This document shows, piece by piece, positions 6,968 to 20,428 of a DNA stretch of 64,000 nucleotides. The notes beneath the pieces were generated by a model that saw nothing but the letters and a program-made list of their open reading frames with translations, did no database searches and had not been told where the DNA came from. The position numbers and the translations under genes are program-made. Origin of the DNA: Aphelocoma coerulescens (taxonomy: Eukaryota; Chordata; Aves; Passeriformes; Corvidae); assembly GCF_041296385.1 (NCBI RefSeq), contig NC_091015.1:90938004-91002003 (forward strand), read 5' to 3'. Every line of letters starts with the position of its first letter. Position 1 is the first letter of the stretch.

Positions 6968-9900
6968 CTTAGCCACTGCAATATTTCTTTCTTTCTTTTT
7001 CTTGCAAGTTGTGCTGATTGTCTCTTGCCCATCACTGGACAGTCCTGAGAAGAGCCTCTCAGCTCCCTCGCCCTGCTGGCCAAATTCCTCCTAAGGCAGC
7101 CCAGGCAAGCTTTGCCCTGCGTCGCTGCAAGTGCACCTTGCTGTCTCACGTCCATCTTGTCAAGCGTGACCCCTGTTGGGGTTTTAAGAGATCTAGTTTT
7201 TTTTTTCTGTTAAAGGAATTTTCCCCCATTCTGTTACTAAGATACAAATCGCTGGGTGCTTAAGAGAAGACAAAAGACCTGGCTACTCTTTTCTTTCACC
7301 TGGATGTGGGGTCAGTTCGCTCTCGGCGGGCGTTCGGAGAGAGAAGCTGCAGAGAAAGGAGCTGCTGGTTCTTTTTCTTCGGCCTTTTTTTCTTTCTGCT
7401 GGAAACAACGCCGGGATCCCAAAGCTGTTTTCCCTGCCTCGCTGGAGGCTGGGCTGTGGCCACCCTGCCCCGCTGCCGCTTCGAGCCTTCGCCTCTGTGT
7501 AGCCATGCTCGCCCTGCCTGCCCGACCTGCGGGCAGAACTCCGGGGGGTTCCCCATTTGGATACATCTCGTCTGTCCTCTGGGATCTGTGCTCGTCCCTG
7601 CCGCTCCAGCCCGCCGTTCCAGCCCACCGTTCCAGCCTCCTGTTCCCGAGAGTCCGGCTGGACACTGGGATCGGCTGCCCAGGGGTTTGTGAAGCCTTTG
7701 TTCCACCCTTCCCCGGGATCCCAGGGCACCAGTGCCGCGTGCTCCCCGAGCTCGCTCCGGAGCGCCCCCTGCAGCCGCGGGGGAGCCATCGCACCTGCCC
7801 TGCTCACCGGGAGCCGCCAGCGATCCCTGCCGGCTGCGAGCGGAACTGCACCCGAGGGGAAAGGGCCTGACAGCCGAGAAGGCCGGGACTGGGTTTGTGT
7901 TTGCTGTTACTGCCATAGTTATTGGTGTTTGTTTGACCGGTTATATATATAATAGTAAAGAACTGTTATTCCTATTTTCCCACATCTTTGCCTAAAAGCC
8001 CTTGATTTCAAAAGTATAATAACTCAGAGGGAAAGGGGTTACAGCTGCCATTCCAAGGGAGGCTTCTGCCTTCCTTAGCAGACACCTGTCTTTCAAACCA
8101 AGACAACCCACCAATGGTTTTCCGCTAAGCTGCTGTTCCTTTGAGCAGCGCACAGCCTGAATTGGTGCATGGGGGAAGGCAAGGGGGGGAAGCACGGCAG
8201 GTTCTCTGTCCGCCTCTCCCCTTTAGGGCAGCGAGGGGGTTACCATGCTCCTCCATGTTGGGGGCACTTGCGGGGGGGGGAAGGGTCACCATCCTCCTCT
8301 CCCCTATGGGTGAGGGCTGGGTGTCTCCGTTCTCCTCTCCCCTATGGGGGACCGGGGAACCTTCATCCTCTCTCCCCTTTCGCATGGCTTGGGGGTCTCC
8401 ATCCTCCTCCCATTTTGGATGGGGGGTGGGGAGGGCGGACTATGGGGGTCCCTAACTTTGGCCGAGGGGTGGGAGATTCTCCGTCCTCCTCTCTTTTGCG
8501 GGGGCCGGGGGCTTTGCCATTCTCATCTCACCTTTGCGGTTGCCAGGAGGTCTCATCCTCCTCTTGCCTAGGGAGAGGGCTCAGGGCTCTCCATGCTCCT
8601 TTCCCCTGTCAGGGACCAGGGAACCTCTGTCTTCGTCTCCCCTGTGGCAAAGCCAACCTTGTCTCCGTCCTCCTGTCTCGTGGGGAGGGCCGGGGCTTTG
8701 TGATTTGGTTGCATTTTCAGCCATTTTATTTATTCATTTATTTATTTTAGGGGGTGTGCTCGAGGGGTCTCTGTCTCTCTCGCCCCGGGGGATGCTTGGC
8801 AGGGACTCTGGGGTGGGGGGGAATGTCCCTGTCCCTCTCACCCTGCAGGATGATCAGGAGTTTGTCCATCCCACTTGCCTTTGCCGAGCCGGGGGTGGTC
8901 TCTGTCCCGCTGTGCTTCTGGGGGGGCCCTCTCTGTCCGTCTCTCTCCGATTTATGCCGGCGTTGTGTCTGTGCCACTCCGATTTAGGGGGGCAGGGGAT
9001 AGTGGCTTCCCCCATGCCACTTTCGGGGCGGCCGGCACGGCCTCTCTTTCTTTCTTAGATTTGGGGGGGGAGGGGGTGGGGGCGGAGTGGGAGGGGGGCG
9101 GCGCAGGCTCTCCGAACCCCTCCAATTTTGGGGTGCTGGCACGGGCTCCATCCTCCTTTGATTTGGGGGGGGGCGGGGGTAGCCTCTGCCCCCCTCCGAT
9201 TTTGGGAGCACGGCACTGTGACCATCCTCGCAGCTCCCGGCCCTTCTCTGTCCGACTTCCCACTGCCGGGCCGGGATTGCTGTCTGTCCCCCTCCGATTG
9301 GGGGGGCAAATGCAGGCTCCATCCTCCTCCTATATCGGGGGGCCCGGTGCGGGCTCCATCTCCCTGGTTTTTTGGGGGGCCCGGCACTCTCTCCTTCCCC
9401 CTCTGATTAGGGGGTCGGGGGGTGCTCTCCGTCCCCCTCCGATTTGGGGGGGGGGGGGGGGGGAGGGGCTCTTCGTTCCCCTTTAATTCGGGGCTGTCGA
9501 CATGGCCTCGGTCCCCCTCCGATTCGGGGCGGCCGGCGCAGGGACCCGGCGGCCAGAAGGGGCTCCCCGGCTGTGAGACAGACGGGGCAGCGGGAAGAGC
9601 TGCCTGCAGCCTTTGAGCAGGGAAGAACAGCGGGATAGCCGTGCTTGGTCCGGACCTTCCCTCCTATTTTTTTTTTTTTTTTCTGGGGGCCAGGGGCTCT
9701 CTGTCTCAGCCCTGGGGTGACCGCCCCCAGCATCCCCCGGGCTGATAGGGACAGAGATCCCTCCACCCCCGATCATTCCCTGGCAGGAGAGGCCCGAAGT
9801 CCCCCCAGGATGGAGAGGGATGGAGACAGTCCCGGGCCATCCGTGCTCCTCACCCCGGCTGAGGCCGGGGGGGGGCTCCAGCCTCCACTCCCATGGGGAG

Positions 9901-12900
9901 GGAGGGGCTTTGGCATTTGTTTGCATCACAAGCGACTCGCTGGGAAAGCAAAGATCAATCAAAGCATTTGATGTGATTTTTGCCAATTTTATTTTGTTTT
10001 ATTTTTGGCAGGCTGCGGGTGGTGTCTGAACTCTTCTGATTTTGTCCCTCGTTGCCCCGGCGCTGCTGGGGCCCTACCTTTGCCGAGCCGGGGTTGCTGT
10101 CCCTCGTTGCCCCGGCGCTGCCGGGGCCCTACCTTTGCCGAGCCGGGGTTGCTGTCCCTCGTTGCCCCGGCAGTTGCCCGTCCCTACCTTTGCTGAGCCG
10201 GGGGTGCTGGTGCTCCCACTCCCATTTGGAGGGGCCGGCGCAGGTACCCGAGAAGGGCGGCGGCGAGAAAAGGCGCAACGGCGGCGAGAAGCGGCGCAGC
10301 GGCGCGTCCCATCTCCCTCCCAGCCACCCCCGCACACCCTCCCCTGCCCAGGGCTCCAGGGCCGCGGCGCTGAGGGCCGGGCCGCTCCCGGGGCTCCAGC
10401 GCTGGGGCTTCTGCTCTTCTCCGCCCGCTCCTCTCTGCTGCGGCCACCTCCGTGCCGGGACCGCAACTGAGGCCGCGCCACCGCCGCCGCCTTATATAGG
10501 CAGCCTAAGCCCTGCCCCCTGGGCGGAAGCCAATGGGAATCGAGCGCCAAGGTTCCGCATTGTGAGGAAACAGTGAGGGGCGAGGCCAGAACGTAGCGGA
10601 GCAATCGGATTGGTCGAGAGGCGGCGGGTCAATGACATCACACCTCGGGCATTACCAAAACTCAGCAAAAATGAAACCCTATAAAATAGAAAAATTAAAT
10701 AAAAAACGCCACTGGAGTGTGGCATTCAGCAGTGGCCGCTCTTGATTGGGGCCAGGTGCACCAGGGGATTTCTCCTCCGAAATATCCTGTGTGCCCAGGG
10801 CACCAAAGCTCCTGTTCACACGCTGTGGTTTGCATCCTTTTGCATTGATATCATTCATTTCAACGCTGCCCTTAACTCCCCGCTGGGTGCTGCAAAGAGA
10901 GGTCTCAGAGCTCCGACAGGCCTCGGCTCTCGAGCGGTTATTCGGAAGCGTTGTCACCCAAGAAGGACCTCACAGAACCGAGAGTCCATTGTGACACAGC
11001 AGGGCCTCGACAAAGCAGATATCAGCCAAGGCATTTCGTGAGCTGTTAAGTTTGACTTCTGCCACTTTTATTGTGTTCAGGCGCCCGGGGAATGCTCGAG
11101 GGGTCTCCGTCGCTCTCGCCCCAGGAAATACGTGTGGGGGCTGGGGGCCAGGGGGGCTCCATCCCTCTCAGCCCTGGGGTGACCGCCCCCAGCATCCCCT
11201 GGCGTGACAGGGACAGAGATCCCCCCACTCCCAATTGTTCCCCAACAGGAGAGGCCTGAAGGCCCCCCAGGAACCCCCCAGGATGGAGAGGGACGGAGAC
11301 AGTCCCGGGCCATCCGTGCTCCTCACCCCGGCTGAGGCCGGGGGGGCTCCAGCCTCCTCTCCCATGGGGAGGGAGGGGCTTTGGCATTTGTTTGCATCAC
11401 AAGCGACTCGCTGGGAAAGCAAAGATCAATCAAAGCATTTGATGTGATTTTTGCCAATTTTATTACTTTTTCCTTTGGCGGGCTGCGGGTGGTGTCCAAA
11501 CTCTTCTGAGTTTGCCCCTCGTTGCCCCGGCGCTGCTGGGGCCCTACCTTTGGCTCCGGAAAGTGCTTCCACCGAGCCAAACAGGGGAGGTGTCCCACCC
11601 GGCCGCGCTGCCTTAAACAAGTGTCCTCCAGTCCCTCTGTGCACTGCCTCCCACAGCTGCAGAACAGCGCTTAGCACTGGCCACCGCAGGACCATGTCCA
11701 GCTGCTGCCAAGTCTCTGGCCACTGCTGGGCCGCTACTAGCAGGCATTCTGTGACCATACCTGGCAGTGCTGGCCATGAAGTTTCTGTGGAAACAGAGCG
11801 TCCTGCAGCTGTATCGGACACGCCTGCACAGCCATCACAAAAATGCTTGCCCAAGACAGACATGCTATCAGAGGCGGCCGATCCACTCTTAAGTGTCATG
11901 CCTGGAAATAACGGTGGACCAGGAAGTCCTAATGTCGCCGCTGCCGCAGCAGCAGCAGACACGCCGCTATTACTGGAGCTGGAGCTGTCCCCAGGATGTA
12001 AACCAACAAAGGACACGAGAGAGACCAGAAGAGAGAGCCAGGGCCATCGCTCCCCTTCGGAACACCGCAATATTGTCACCGTCGCTACACTGCTGACAGC
12101 CCTGCCTGGACAGCACCACAACCAGACGCACTTGCACAAGCAAAAGCCTTGCATGCCTTCTTCCATCAAGGTGTTTGAGCTCTAAGTTTCCCATGTGTTA
12201 CAATCCGGTTTAGACCCAGGGAAGCAAAGCAAGCTAAGTCTCTGAGCATAAACCAGAAAGAACTTAGAAGGTTCAAAATATCCCCAGAAATGAGATTAAA
12301 ACCAAATGAGGTTAGATGTTGTTGCCAAAAAATGGGTGCATTTTATTTAATAGTAAAAGAGGGAAAGAGAAGGGAAGAGAAAAGAAAGAGAGAAAGAAAC
12401 AGAAGTGTTCCTGGGGGGTGGGGGAACAGGGAGAGGTGACAGGGGTTAGGTGGAAGCATATCACCCATCCGAGGGTCCCAACGACGTCTCGTTGCTCCCC
12501 TCCATCCGGTCTGCTGGTGGTGAGGGTCCTCCGTTGCCGCTGTGGCCACGCCGCTACATGCTGCCACACCACATGCCGCCACACGCTGAAGAGTGCAGAA
12601 TTCCAGGGATTAATATACACTTTGGGCCAGGTGGGAACGTCCACGTGTCTTTCTTGCAGGAGCCAGCTTGACACACTGTCCCTTGCAACACTGAGGGTGT
12701 GTTGCATCATCTCTGGTGCTCTGGTGCAGGGTCTGGGGGCCAATTGGCGGGGGGCCTCTTTGATGGGCCATGTCACCCCCTTCTGCCGTGGATAAGCTTC
12801 CTCCCCCCTGGTGAGGACCCCTGAGCTGGGCTCCTCTGCACAGTGGAGGATGGGCAGTCACTGCACCTCTGACCACAGGCTTTTCCCAGATACCCAGAGC

Positions 12901-13600
12901 CTCTCCTCCCTCCACCCCTTTGAGGTTCGAGGCTCTCTGCAAGCCTGGCAGCTGATAGCTCTGGGGCTGTGGTCCTCATCCTGGAGGTGTTAAGCCTGTG
13001 CTCAGTGAATGTCCCCAGCCCTGAGTTGTTGCTTTATCTTACCTTCATCAGCGAGCAGTGTCAGGTCTCAGTCAGGGCTCCATTTGGGCTGTGGTCTTCA
13101 GCTTTTGTAATACAGTTTTAAAAGTCCTTTAAGAAAATGTTTAAGTCATAAAATATAAGATTTCCGTCTCTGACACCGTGGTTCTAAAGTTTTCTGTTCC
13201 TAGAGTTAAGTTGTTAAGTTGTAACTTTTAAGTTAAGAAGCCTGCCAGGTACCACTTTGAGAGTTTGTATCGCTGGTAATGCCATCTGACAGCTTTTGGA
13301 TATGATTGTTACATCGCCAATGATACAATGGGATACATCTCTGGCTGAAAGGGCCTCGGCCTGTTGTACCGTGTTTGTAACCCTGTCTCCAAGGGCCCTG
13401 CAGACAGGATGACAGATGCTGCTTTTATATTAAAAAAAAAAAGGGGGAATTATTGTGGTGGTCAGCAGCTGGCCTGAAGGCCTGACAATAAGAATTCATC
13501 CAATTTTATAACTCCATGTTTTATAACTGAAATAGTTAAGACAGAACTGAAATGATAGGAGTACCCTGCCCAGTAGGTTATGCAATCTGACCAGTGCGGA
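6771..13600. repeat. Macrosatellite monomer 2 (type B, 6830 bp)
   Basis: Type B: the 55-bp block is doubled (10050-10104 and 10105-10159), aaggg is inserted at about 8281, and the G tract at 9446-9463 is 18 bases. Diagnostic bases include cgcacacc near 6863 (cgcgcacc in A and C) and tcaggtctca near 13062 (tcaggcctca elsewhere). It agrees with monomer 5 at all of these. Confidence 0.97.
10188..10645 (-). promoter_or_regulatory. Promoter and candidate first exon, monomer 2
   Basis: Same elements as monomer 1 shifted by 6830: CRE-like 10633-10640, TATA 10492-10498, predicted start 10468, open-frame ATG 10312, donor-like GT at 10187-10186. Downstream, the 55-bp block is doubled, giving two further donor-like motifs. 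Confidence 0.65.
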
Positions 13601-16600
13601 CTGTTGGAGAGCAGGCCCAGGCCGCTGGGGACGCAAGCAGCTGTGGGCTGGATGGCTGGGTGGCAACTGGTTCAGCCCATAGGGATCGACGGCGCGCACC
13701 TTTAACTCTAGCTAAGGAAAGGAGGACTCCATAAAAGTTGGCTGCTGTGCATGAAGCCAGTGTGTCTTGTCGCTTGTCTGTCTCCAAAACTGCGACACTT
13801 AGCCACTGCAATATTTCTTTCTTTCTTTTTCTTGCAAGTTGTGCTGATTGTCTCTTGCCCATCACTGGACAGTCCTGAGAAGAGCCTCTCAGCTCCCTCG
13901 CCCTGCTGGCCAAATTCCTCCTAAGGCAGCCCAGGCAAGCTTTGCCCTGCGTCGCTGCAAGTGCACCTTGCTGTCTCACGTCCATCTTGTCAAGCGTGAC
14001 CCCTGTTGGGGTTTTAAGAGATCTAGTTTTTTTTTTCTGTTAAAGGAATTTTCCCCCATTCTGTTACTAAGATACAAATCGCTGGGTGCTTAAGAGAAGA
14101 CAAAAGACCTGGCTACTCTTTTCTTTCACCTGGATGTGGGGTCAGTTCGCTCTCGGCGGGCGTTCGGAGAGAGAAGCTGCAGAGAAAGGAGCTGCTGGTT
14201 CTTTTTCTTCGGCCTTTTTTTCTTTCTGCTGGAAACAACGCCGGGATCCCAAAGCTGTTTTCCCTGCCTCGCTGGAGGCTGGGCTGTGGCCACCCTGCCC
14301 CGCTGCCGCTTCGAGCCTTCGCCTCTGTGTAGCCATGCTCGCCCTGCCTGCCCGACCTGCGGGCAGAACTCCGGGGGGTTCCCCATTTGGATACATCTCG
14401 TCTGTCCTCTGGGATCTGTGCTCGTCCCTGCCGCTCCAGCCCGCCGTTCCAGCCCACCGTTCCAGCCTCCTGTTCCCGAGAGTCCGGCTGGACACTGGGA
14501 TCGGCTGCCCAGGGGTTTGTGAAGCCTTTGTTCCACCCTTCCCCGGGATCCCAGGGCACCAGTGCCGCGTGCTCCCCGAGCTCGCTCCGGAGCGCCCCCT
14601 GCAGCCGCGGGGGAGCCATCGCACCTGCCCTGCTCACCGGGAGCCGCCAGCGATCCCTGCCGGCTGCGAGCGGAACTGCACCCGAGGGGAAAGGGCCTGA
14701 CAGCCGAGAAGGCCGGGACTGGGTTTGTGTTTGCTGTTACTGCCATAGTTATTGGTGTTTGTTTGACCGGTTATATATATAATAGTAAAGAACTGTTATT
14801 CCTATTTTCCCACATCTTTGCCTAAAAGCCCTTGATTTCAAAAGTATAATAACTCAGAGGGAAAGGGGTTACAGCTGCCATTCCAAGGGAGGCTTCTGCC
14901 TTCCTTAGCAGACACCTGTCTTTCAAACCAAGACAACCCACCAATGGTTTTCCGCTAAGCTGCTGTTCCTTTGAGCAGCGCACAGCCTGAATTGGTGCAT
15001 GGGGGAAGGCAAGGGGGGGAAGCACGGCAGGTTCTCTGTCCGCCTCTCCCCTTTAGGGCAGCGAGGGGGTTACCATGCTCCTCCATGTTGGGGGCACTTG
15101 CGGGGGGGGGTCACCATCCTCCTCTCCCCTATGGGTGAGGGCTGGGTGTCTCCGTTCTCCTCTCCCCTATGGGGGACCGGGGAACCTTCATCCTCTCTCC
15201 CCTTTCGCATGGCTTGGGGGTCTCCATCCTCCTCCCATTTTGGATGGGGGGTGGGGAGGGCGGACTATGGGGGTCCCTAACTTTGGCCGAGGGGTGGGAG
15301 ATTCTCCGTCCTCCTCTCTTTTGCGGGGGCCGGGGGCTTTGCCATTCTCATCTCACCTTTGCGGTTGCCAGGAGGTCTCATCCTCCTCTTGCCTAGGGAG
15401 AGGGCTCAGGGCTCTCCATGCTCCTTTCCCCTGTCAGGGACCAGGGAACCTCTGTCTTCGTCTCCCCTGTGGCAAAGCCAACCTTGTCTCCGTCCTCCTG
15501 TCTCGTGGGGAGGGCCGGGGCTTTGTGATTTGGTTGCATTTTCAGCCATTTTATTTATTCATTTATTTATTTTAGGGGGTGTGCTCGAGGGGTCTCTGTC
15601 TCTCTCGCCCCGGGGGATGCTTGGCAGGGACTCTGGGGTGGGGGGGAATGTCCCTGTCCCTCTCACCCTGCAGGATGATCAGGAGTTTGTCCATCCCACT
15701 TGCCTTTGCCGAGCCGGGGGTGGTCTCTGTCCCGCTGTGCTTCTGGGGGGGCCCTCTCTGTCCGTCTCTCTCCGATTTATGCCGGCGTTGTGTCTGTGCC
15801 ACTCCGATTTAGGGGGGCAGGGGATAGTGGCTTCCCCCATGCCACTTTCGGGGCGGCCGGCACGGCCTCTCTTTCTTTCTTAGATTTGGGGGGGGAGGGG
15901 GTGGGGGCGGAGTGGGAGGGGGGCGGCGCAGGCTCTCCGAACCCCTCCAATTTTGGGGTGCTGGCACGGGCTCCATCCTCCTTTGATTTGGGGGGGGGGC
16001 GGGGGTAGCCTCTGCCCCCCTCCGATTTTGGGAGCACGGCACTGTGACCATCCTCGCAGCTCCCGGCCCTTCTCTGTCCGACTTCCCACTGCCGGGCCGG
16101 GATTGCTGTCTGTCCCCCTCCGATTGGGGGGGCAAATGCAGGCTCCATCCTCCTCCTATATCGGGGGGCCCGGTGCGGGCTCCATCTCCCTGGTTTTTTG
16201 GGGGGCCCGGCACTCTCTCCTTCCCCCTCTGATTAGGGGGTCGGGGGGTGCTCTCCGTCCCCCTCCGATTTGGGGGGGGGGGGGGGGGGGGAGGGGCTCT
16301 TCGTTCCCCTTTAATTCGGGGCTGTCGACATGGCCTCGGTCCCCCTCCGATTCGGGGCGGCCGGCGCAGGGACCCGGTGGCCAGAAGGGGCTCCCCGGCT
16401 GTGAGACAGACGGGGCAGCGGGAAGAGCTGCCTGCAGCCTTTGAGCAGGGAAGAACAGCGGGATAGCCGTGCTTGGTCCGGACCTTCCCTCCTATTTTTT
16501 TTTTTTTTTTCTGGGGGCCAGGGGCTCTCTGTCTCAGCCCTGGGGTGACCGCCCCCAGCATCCCCCGGGCTGATAGGGACAGAGATCCCTCCACCCCCGA

Positions 16601-19600
16601 TCATTCCCTGGCAGGAGAGGCCCGAAGTCCCCCCAGGATGGAGAGGGATGGAGACAGTCCCGGGCCATCCGTGCTCCTCACCCCGGCTGAGGCCGGGGGG
16701 GGGCTCCAGCCTCCACTCCCATGGGGAGGGAGGGGCTTTGGCATTTGTTTGCATCACAAGCGACTCGCTGGGAAAGCAAAGATCAATCAAAGCATTTGAT
16801 GTGATTTTTGCCAATTTTATTTTGTTTTATTTTTGGCAGGCTGCGGGTGGTGTCTGAACTCTTCTGATTTTGTCCCTCGTTGCCCCGGCGCTGCTGGGGC
16901 CCTACCTTTGCCGAGCCGGGGTTGCTGTCCCTCGTTGCCCCGGCGCTGCCGGGGCCCTACCTTTGCCGAGCCGGGGTTGCTGTCCCTCGTTGCCCCGGCA
17001 GTTGCCCGTCCCTACCTTTGCTGAGCCGGGGGTGCTGGTGCTCCCACTCCCATTTGGAGGGGCCGGCGCAGGTACCCGAGAAGGGCGGCGGCGAGAAAAG
17101 GCGCAACGGCGGCGAGAAGCGGCGCAGCGGCGCGTCCCATCTCCCTCCCAGCCACCCCCGCACACCCTCCCCTGCCCAGGGCTCCAGGGCCGCGGCGCTG
17201 AGGGCCGGGCCGCTCCCGGGGCTCCAGCGCTGGGGCTTCTGCTCTTCTCCGCCCGCTCCTCTCTGCTGCGGCCACCTCCGTGCCGGGACCGCAACTGAGG
17301 CCGCGCCACCGCCGCCGCCTTATATAGGCAGCCTAAGCCCTGCCCCCTGGGCGGAAGCCAATGGGAATCGAGCGCCAAGGTTCCGCATTGTGAGGAAACA
17401 GTGAGGGGCGAGGCCAGAACGTAGCGGAGCAATCGGATTGGTCGAGAGGCGGCGGGTCAATGACATCACACCTCGGGCATTACCAAAACTCAGCAAAAAT
17501 GAAACCCTATAAAATAGAAAAATTAAATAAAAAACGCCACTGGAGTGTGGCATTCAGCAGTGGCCGCTCTTGATTGGGGCCAGGTGCACCAGGGGATTTC
17601 TCCTCCGAAATATCCTGTGTGCCCAGGGCACCAAAGCTCCTGTTCACACGCTGTGGTTTGCATCCTTTTGCATTGATATCATTCATTTCAACGCTGCCCT
17701 TAACTCCCCGCTGGGTGCTGCAAAGAGAGGTCTCAGAGCTCCGACAGGCCTCGGCTCTCGAGCGGTTATTCGGAAGCGTTGTCACCCAAGAAGGACCTCA
17801 CAGAACCGAGAGTCCATTGTGACACAGCAGGGCCTCGACAAAGCAGATATCAGCCAAGGCATTTCGTGAGCTGTTAAGTTTGACTTCTGCCACTTTTATT
17901 GTGTTCAGGCGCCCGGGGAATGCTCGAGGGGTCTCCGTCGCTCTCGCCCCAGGAAATACGTGTGGGGGCTGGGGGCCAGGGGGGCTCCATCCCTCTCAGC
18001 CCTGGGGTGACCGCCCCCAGCATCCCCTGGCGTGACAGGGACAGAGATCCCCCCACTCCCAATTGTTCCCCAACAGGAGAGGCCTGAAGGCCCCCCAGGA
18101 ACCCCCCAGGATGGAGAGGGACGGAGACAGTCCCGGGCCATCCGTGCTCCTCACCCCGGCTGAGGCCGGGGGGGCTCCAGCCTCCTCTCCCATGGGGAGG
18201 GAGGGGCTTTGGCATTTGTTTGCATCACAAGCGACTCGCTGGGAAAGCAAAGATCAATCAAAGCATTTGATGTGATTTTTGCCAATTTTATTACTTTTTC
18301 CTTTGGCGGGCTGCGGGTGGTGTCCAAACTCTTCTGAGTTTGCCCCTCGTTGCCCCGGCGCTGCTGGGGCCCTACCTTTGGCTCCGGAAAGTGCTTCCAC
18401 CGAGCCAAACAGGGGAGGTGTCCCACCCGGCCGCGCTGCCTTAAACAAGTGTCCTCCAGTCCCTCTGTGCACTGCCTCCCACAGCTGCAGAACAGCGCTT
18501 AGCACTGGCCACCGCAGGACCATGTCCAGCTGCTGCCAAGTCTCTGGCCACTGCTGGGCCGCTACTAGCAGGCATTCTGTGACCATACCTGGCAGTGCTG
18601 GCCATGAAGTTTCTGTGGAAACAGAGCGTCCTGCAGCTGTATCGGACACGCCTGCACAGCCATCACAAAAATGCTTGCCCAAGACAGACATGCTATCAGA
18701 GGCGGCCGATCCACTCTTAAGTGTCATGCCTGGAAATAACGGTGGACCAGGAAGTCCTAATGTCGCCGCTGCCGCAGCAGCAGCAGACACGCCGCTATTA
18801 CTGGAGCTGGAGCTGTCCCCAGGATGTAAACCAACAAAGGACACGAGAGAGACCAGAAGAGAGAGCCAGGGCCATCGCTCCCCTTCGGAACACCGCAATA
18901 TTGTCACCGTCGCTACACTGCTGACAGCCCTGCCTGGACAGCACCACAACCAGACGCACTTGCACAAGCAAAAGCCTTGCATGCCTTCTTCCATCAAGGT
19001 GTTTGAGCTCTAAGTTTCCCATGTGTTACAATCCGGTTTAGACCCAGGGAAGCAAAGCAAGCTAAGTCTCTGAGCATAAACCAGAAAGAACTTAGAAGGT
19101 TCAAAATATCCCCAGAAATGAGATTAAAACCAAATGAGGTTAGATGTTGTTGCCAAAAAATGGGTGCATTTTATTTAATAGTAAAAGAGGGAAAGAGAAG
19201 GGAAGAGAAAAGAAAGAGAGAAAGAAACAGAAGTGTTCCTGGGGGGTGGGGGAACAGGGAGAGGTGACAGGGGTTAGGTGGAAGCATATCACCCATCCGA
19301 GGGTCCCAACGACGTCTCGTTGCTCCCCTCCATCCGGTCTGCTGGTGGTGAGGGTCCTCCGTTGCCGCTGTGGCCACGCCGCTACATGCTGCCACACCAC
19401 ATGCCGCCACACGCTGAAGAGTGCAGAATTCCAGGGATTAATATACACTTTGGGCCAGGTGGGAACGTCCACGTGTCTTTCTTGCAGGAGCCAGCTTGAC
19501 ACACTGTCCCTTGCAACACTGAGGGTGTGTTGCATCATCTCTGGTGCTCTGGTGCAGGGTCTGGGGGCCAATTGGCGGGGGGCCTCTTTGATGGGCCATG

Positions 19601-20428
19601 TCACCCCCTTCTGCCGTGGATAAGCTTCCTCCCCCCTGGTGAGGACCCCTGAGCTGGGCTCCTCTGCACAGTGGAGGATGGGCAGTCACTGCACCTCTGA
19701 CCACAGGCTTTTCCCAGATACCCAGAGCCTCTCCTCCCTCCACCCCTTTGAGGTTCGAGGCTCTCTGCAAGCCTGGCAGCTGATAGCTCTGGGGCTGTGG
19801 TCCTCATCCTGGAGGTGTTAAGCCTGTGCTCAGTGAATGTCCCCAGCCCTGAGTTGTTGCTTTATCTTACCTTCATCAGCGAGCAGTGTCAGGCCTCAGT
19901 CAGGGCTCCATTTGGGCTGTGGTCTTCAGCTTTTGTAATACAGTTTTAAAAGTCCTTTAAGAAAATGTTTAAGTCATAAAATATAAGATTTCCGTCTCTG
20001 ACACCGTGGTTCTAAAGTTTTCTGTTCCTAGAGTTAAGTTGTTAAGTTGTAACTTTTAAGTTAAGAAGCCTGCCAGGTACCACTTTGAGAGTTTGTATCG
20101 CTGGTAATGCCATCTGACAGCTTTTGGATATGATTGTTACATCGCCAATGATACAATGGGATACATCTCTGGCTGAAAGGGCCTCGGCCTGTTGTACCGT
20201 GTTTGTAACCCTGTCTCCAAGGGCCCTGCAGACAGGATGACAGATGCTGCTTTTATATTAAAAAAAAAAAGGGGGAATTATTGTGGTGGTCAGCAGCTGG
20301 CCTGAAGGCCTGACAATAAGAATTCATCCAATTTTATAACTCCATGTTTTATAACTGAAATAGTTAAGACAGAACTGAAATGATAGGAGTACCCTGCCCA
20401 GTAGGTTATGCAATCTGACCAGTGCGGA
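13601..20428. repeat. Macrosatellite monomer 3 (type C, 6828 bp)
   Basis: Type C: the 55-bp block is doubled (16878-16932 and 16933-16987), there is no aaggg insertion, and the G tract is 20 bases (16272-16291). A second G run near 15989 is one base longer than in A and B. The diagnostic base cccggtggcc near 16374 (cccggcggcc in A and B) is shared only with monomer 6. Confidence 0.97.
17016..17473 (-). promoter_or_regulatory. Promoter and candidate first exon, monomer 3
   Basis: Shifted by 13658 from monomer 1: TATA 17320-17326, predicted start 17296, open-frame ATG 17140. The 55-bp block downstream is doubled. Confidence 0.65.
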
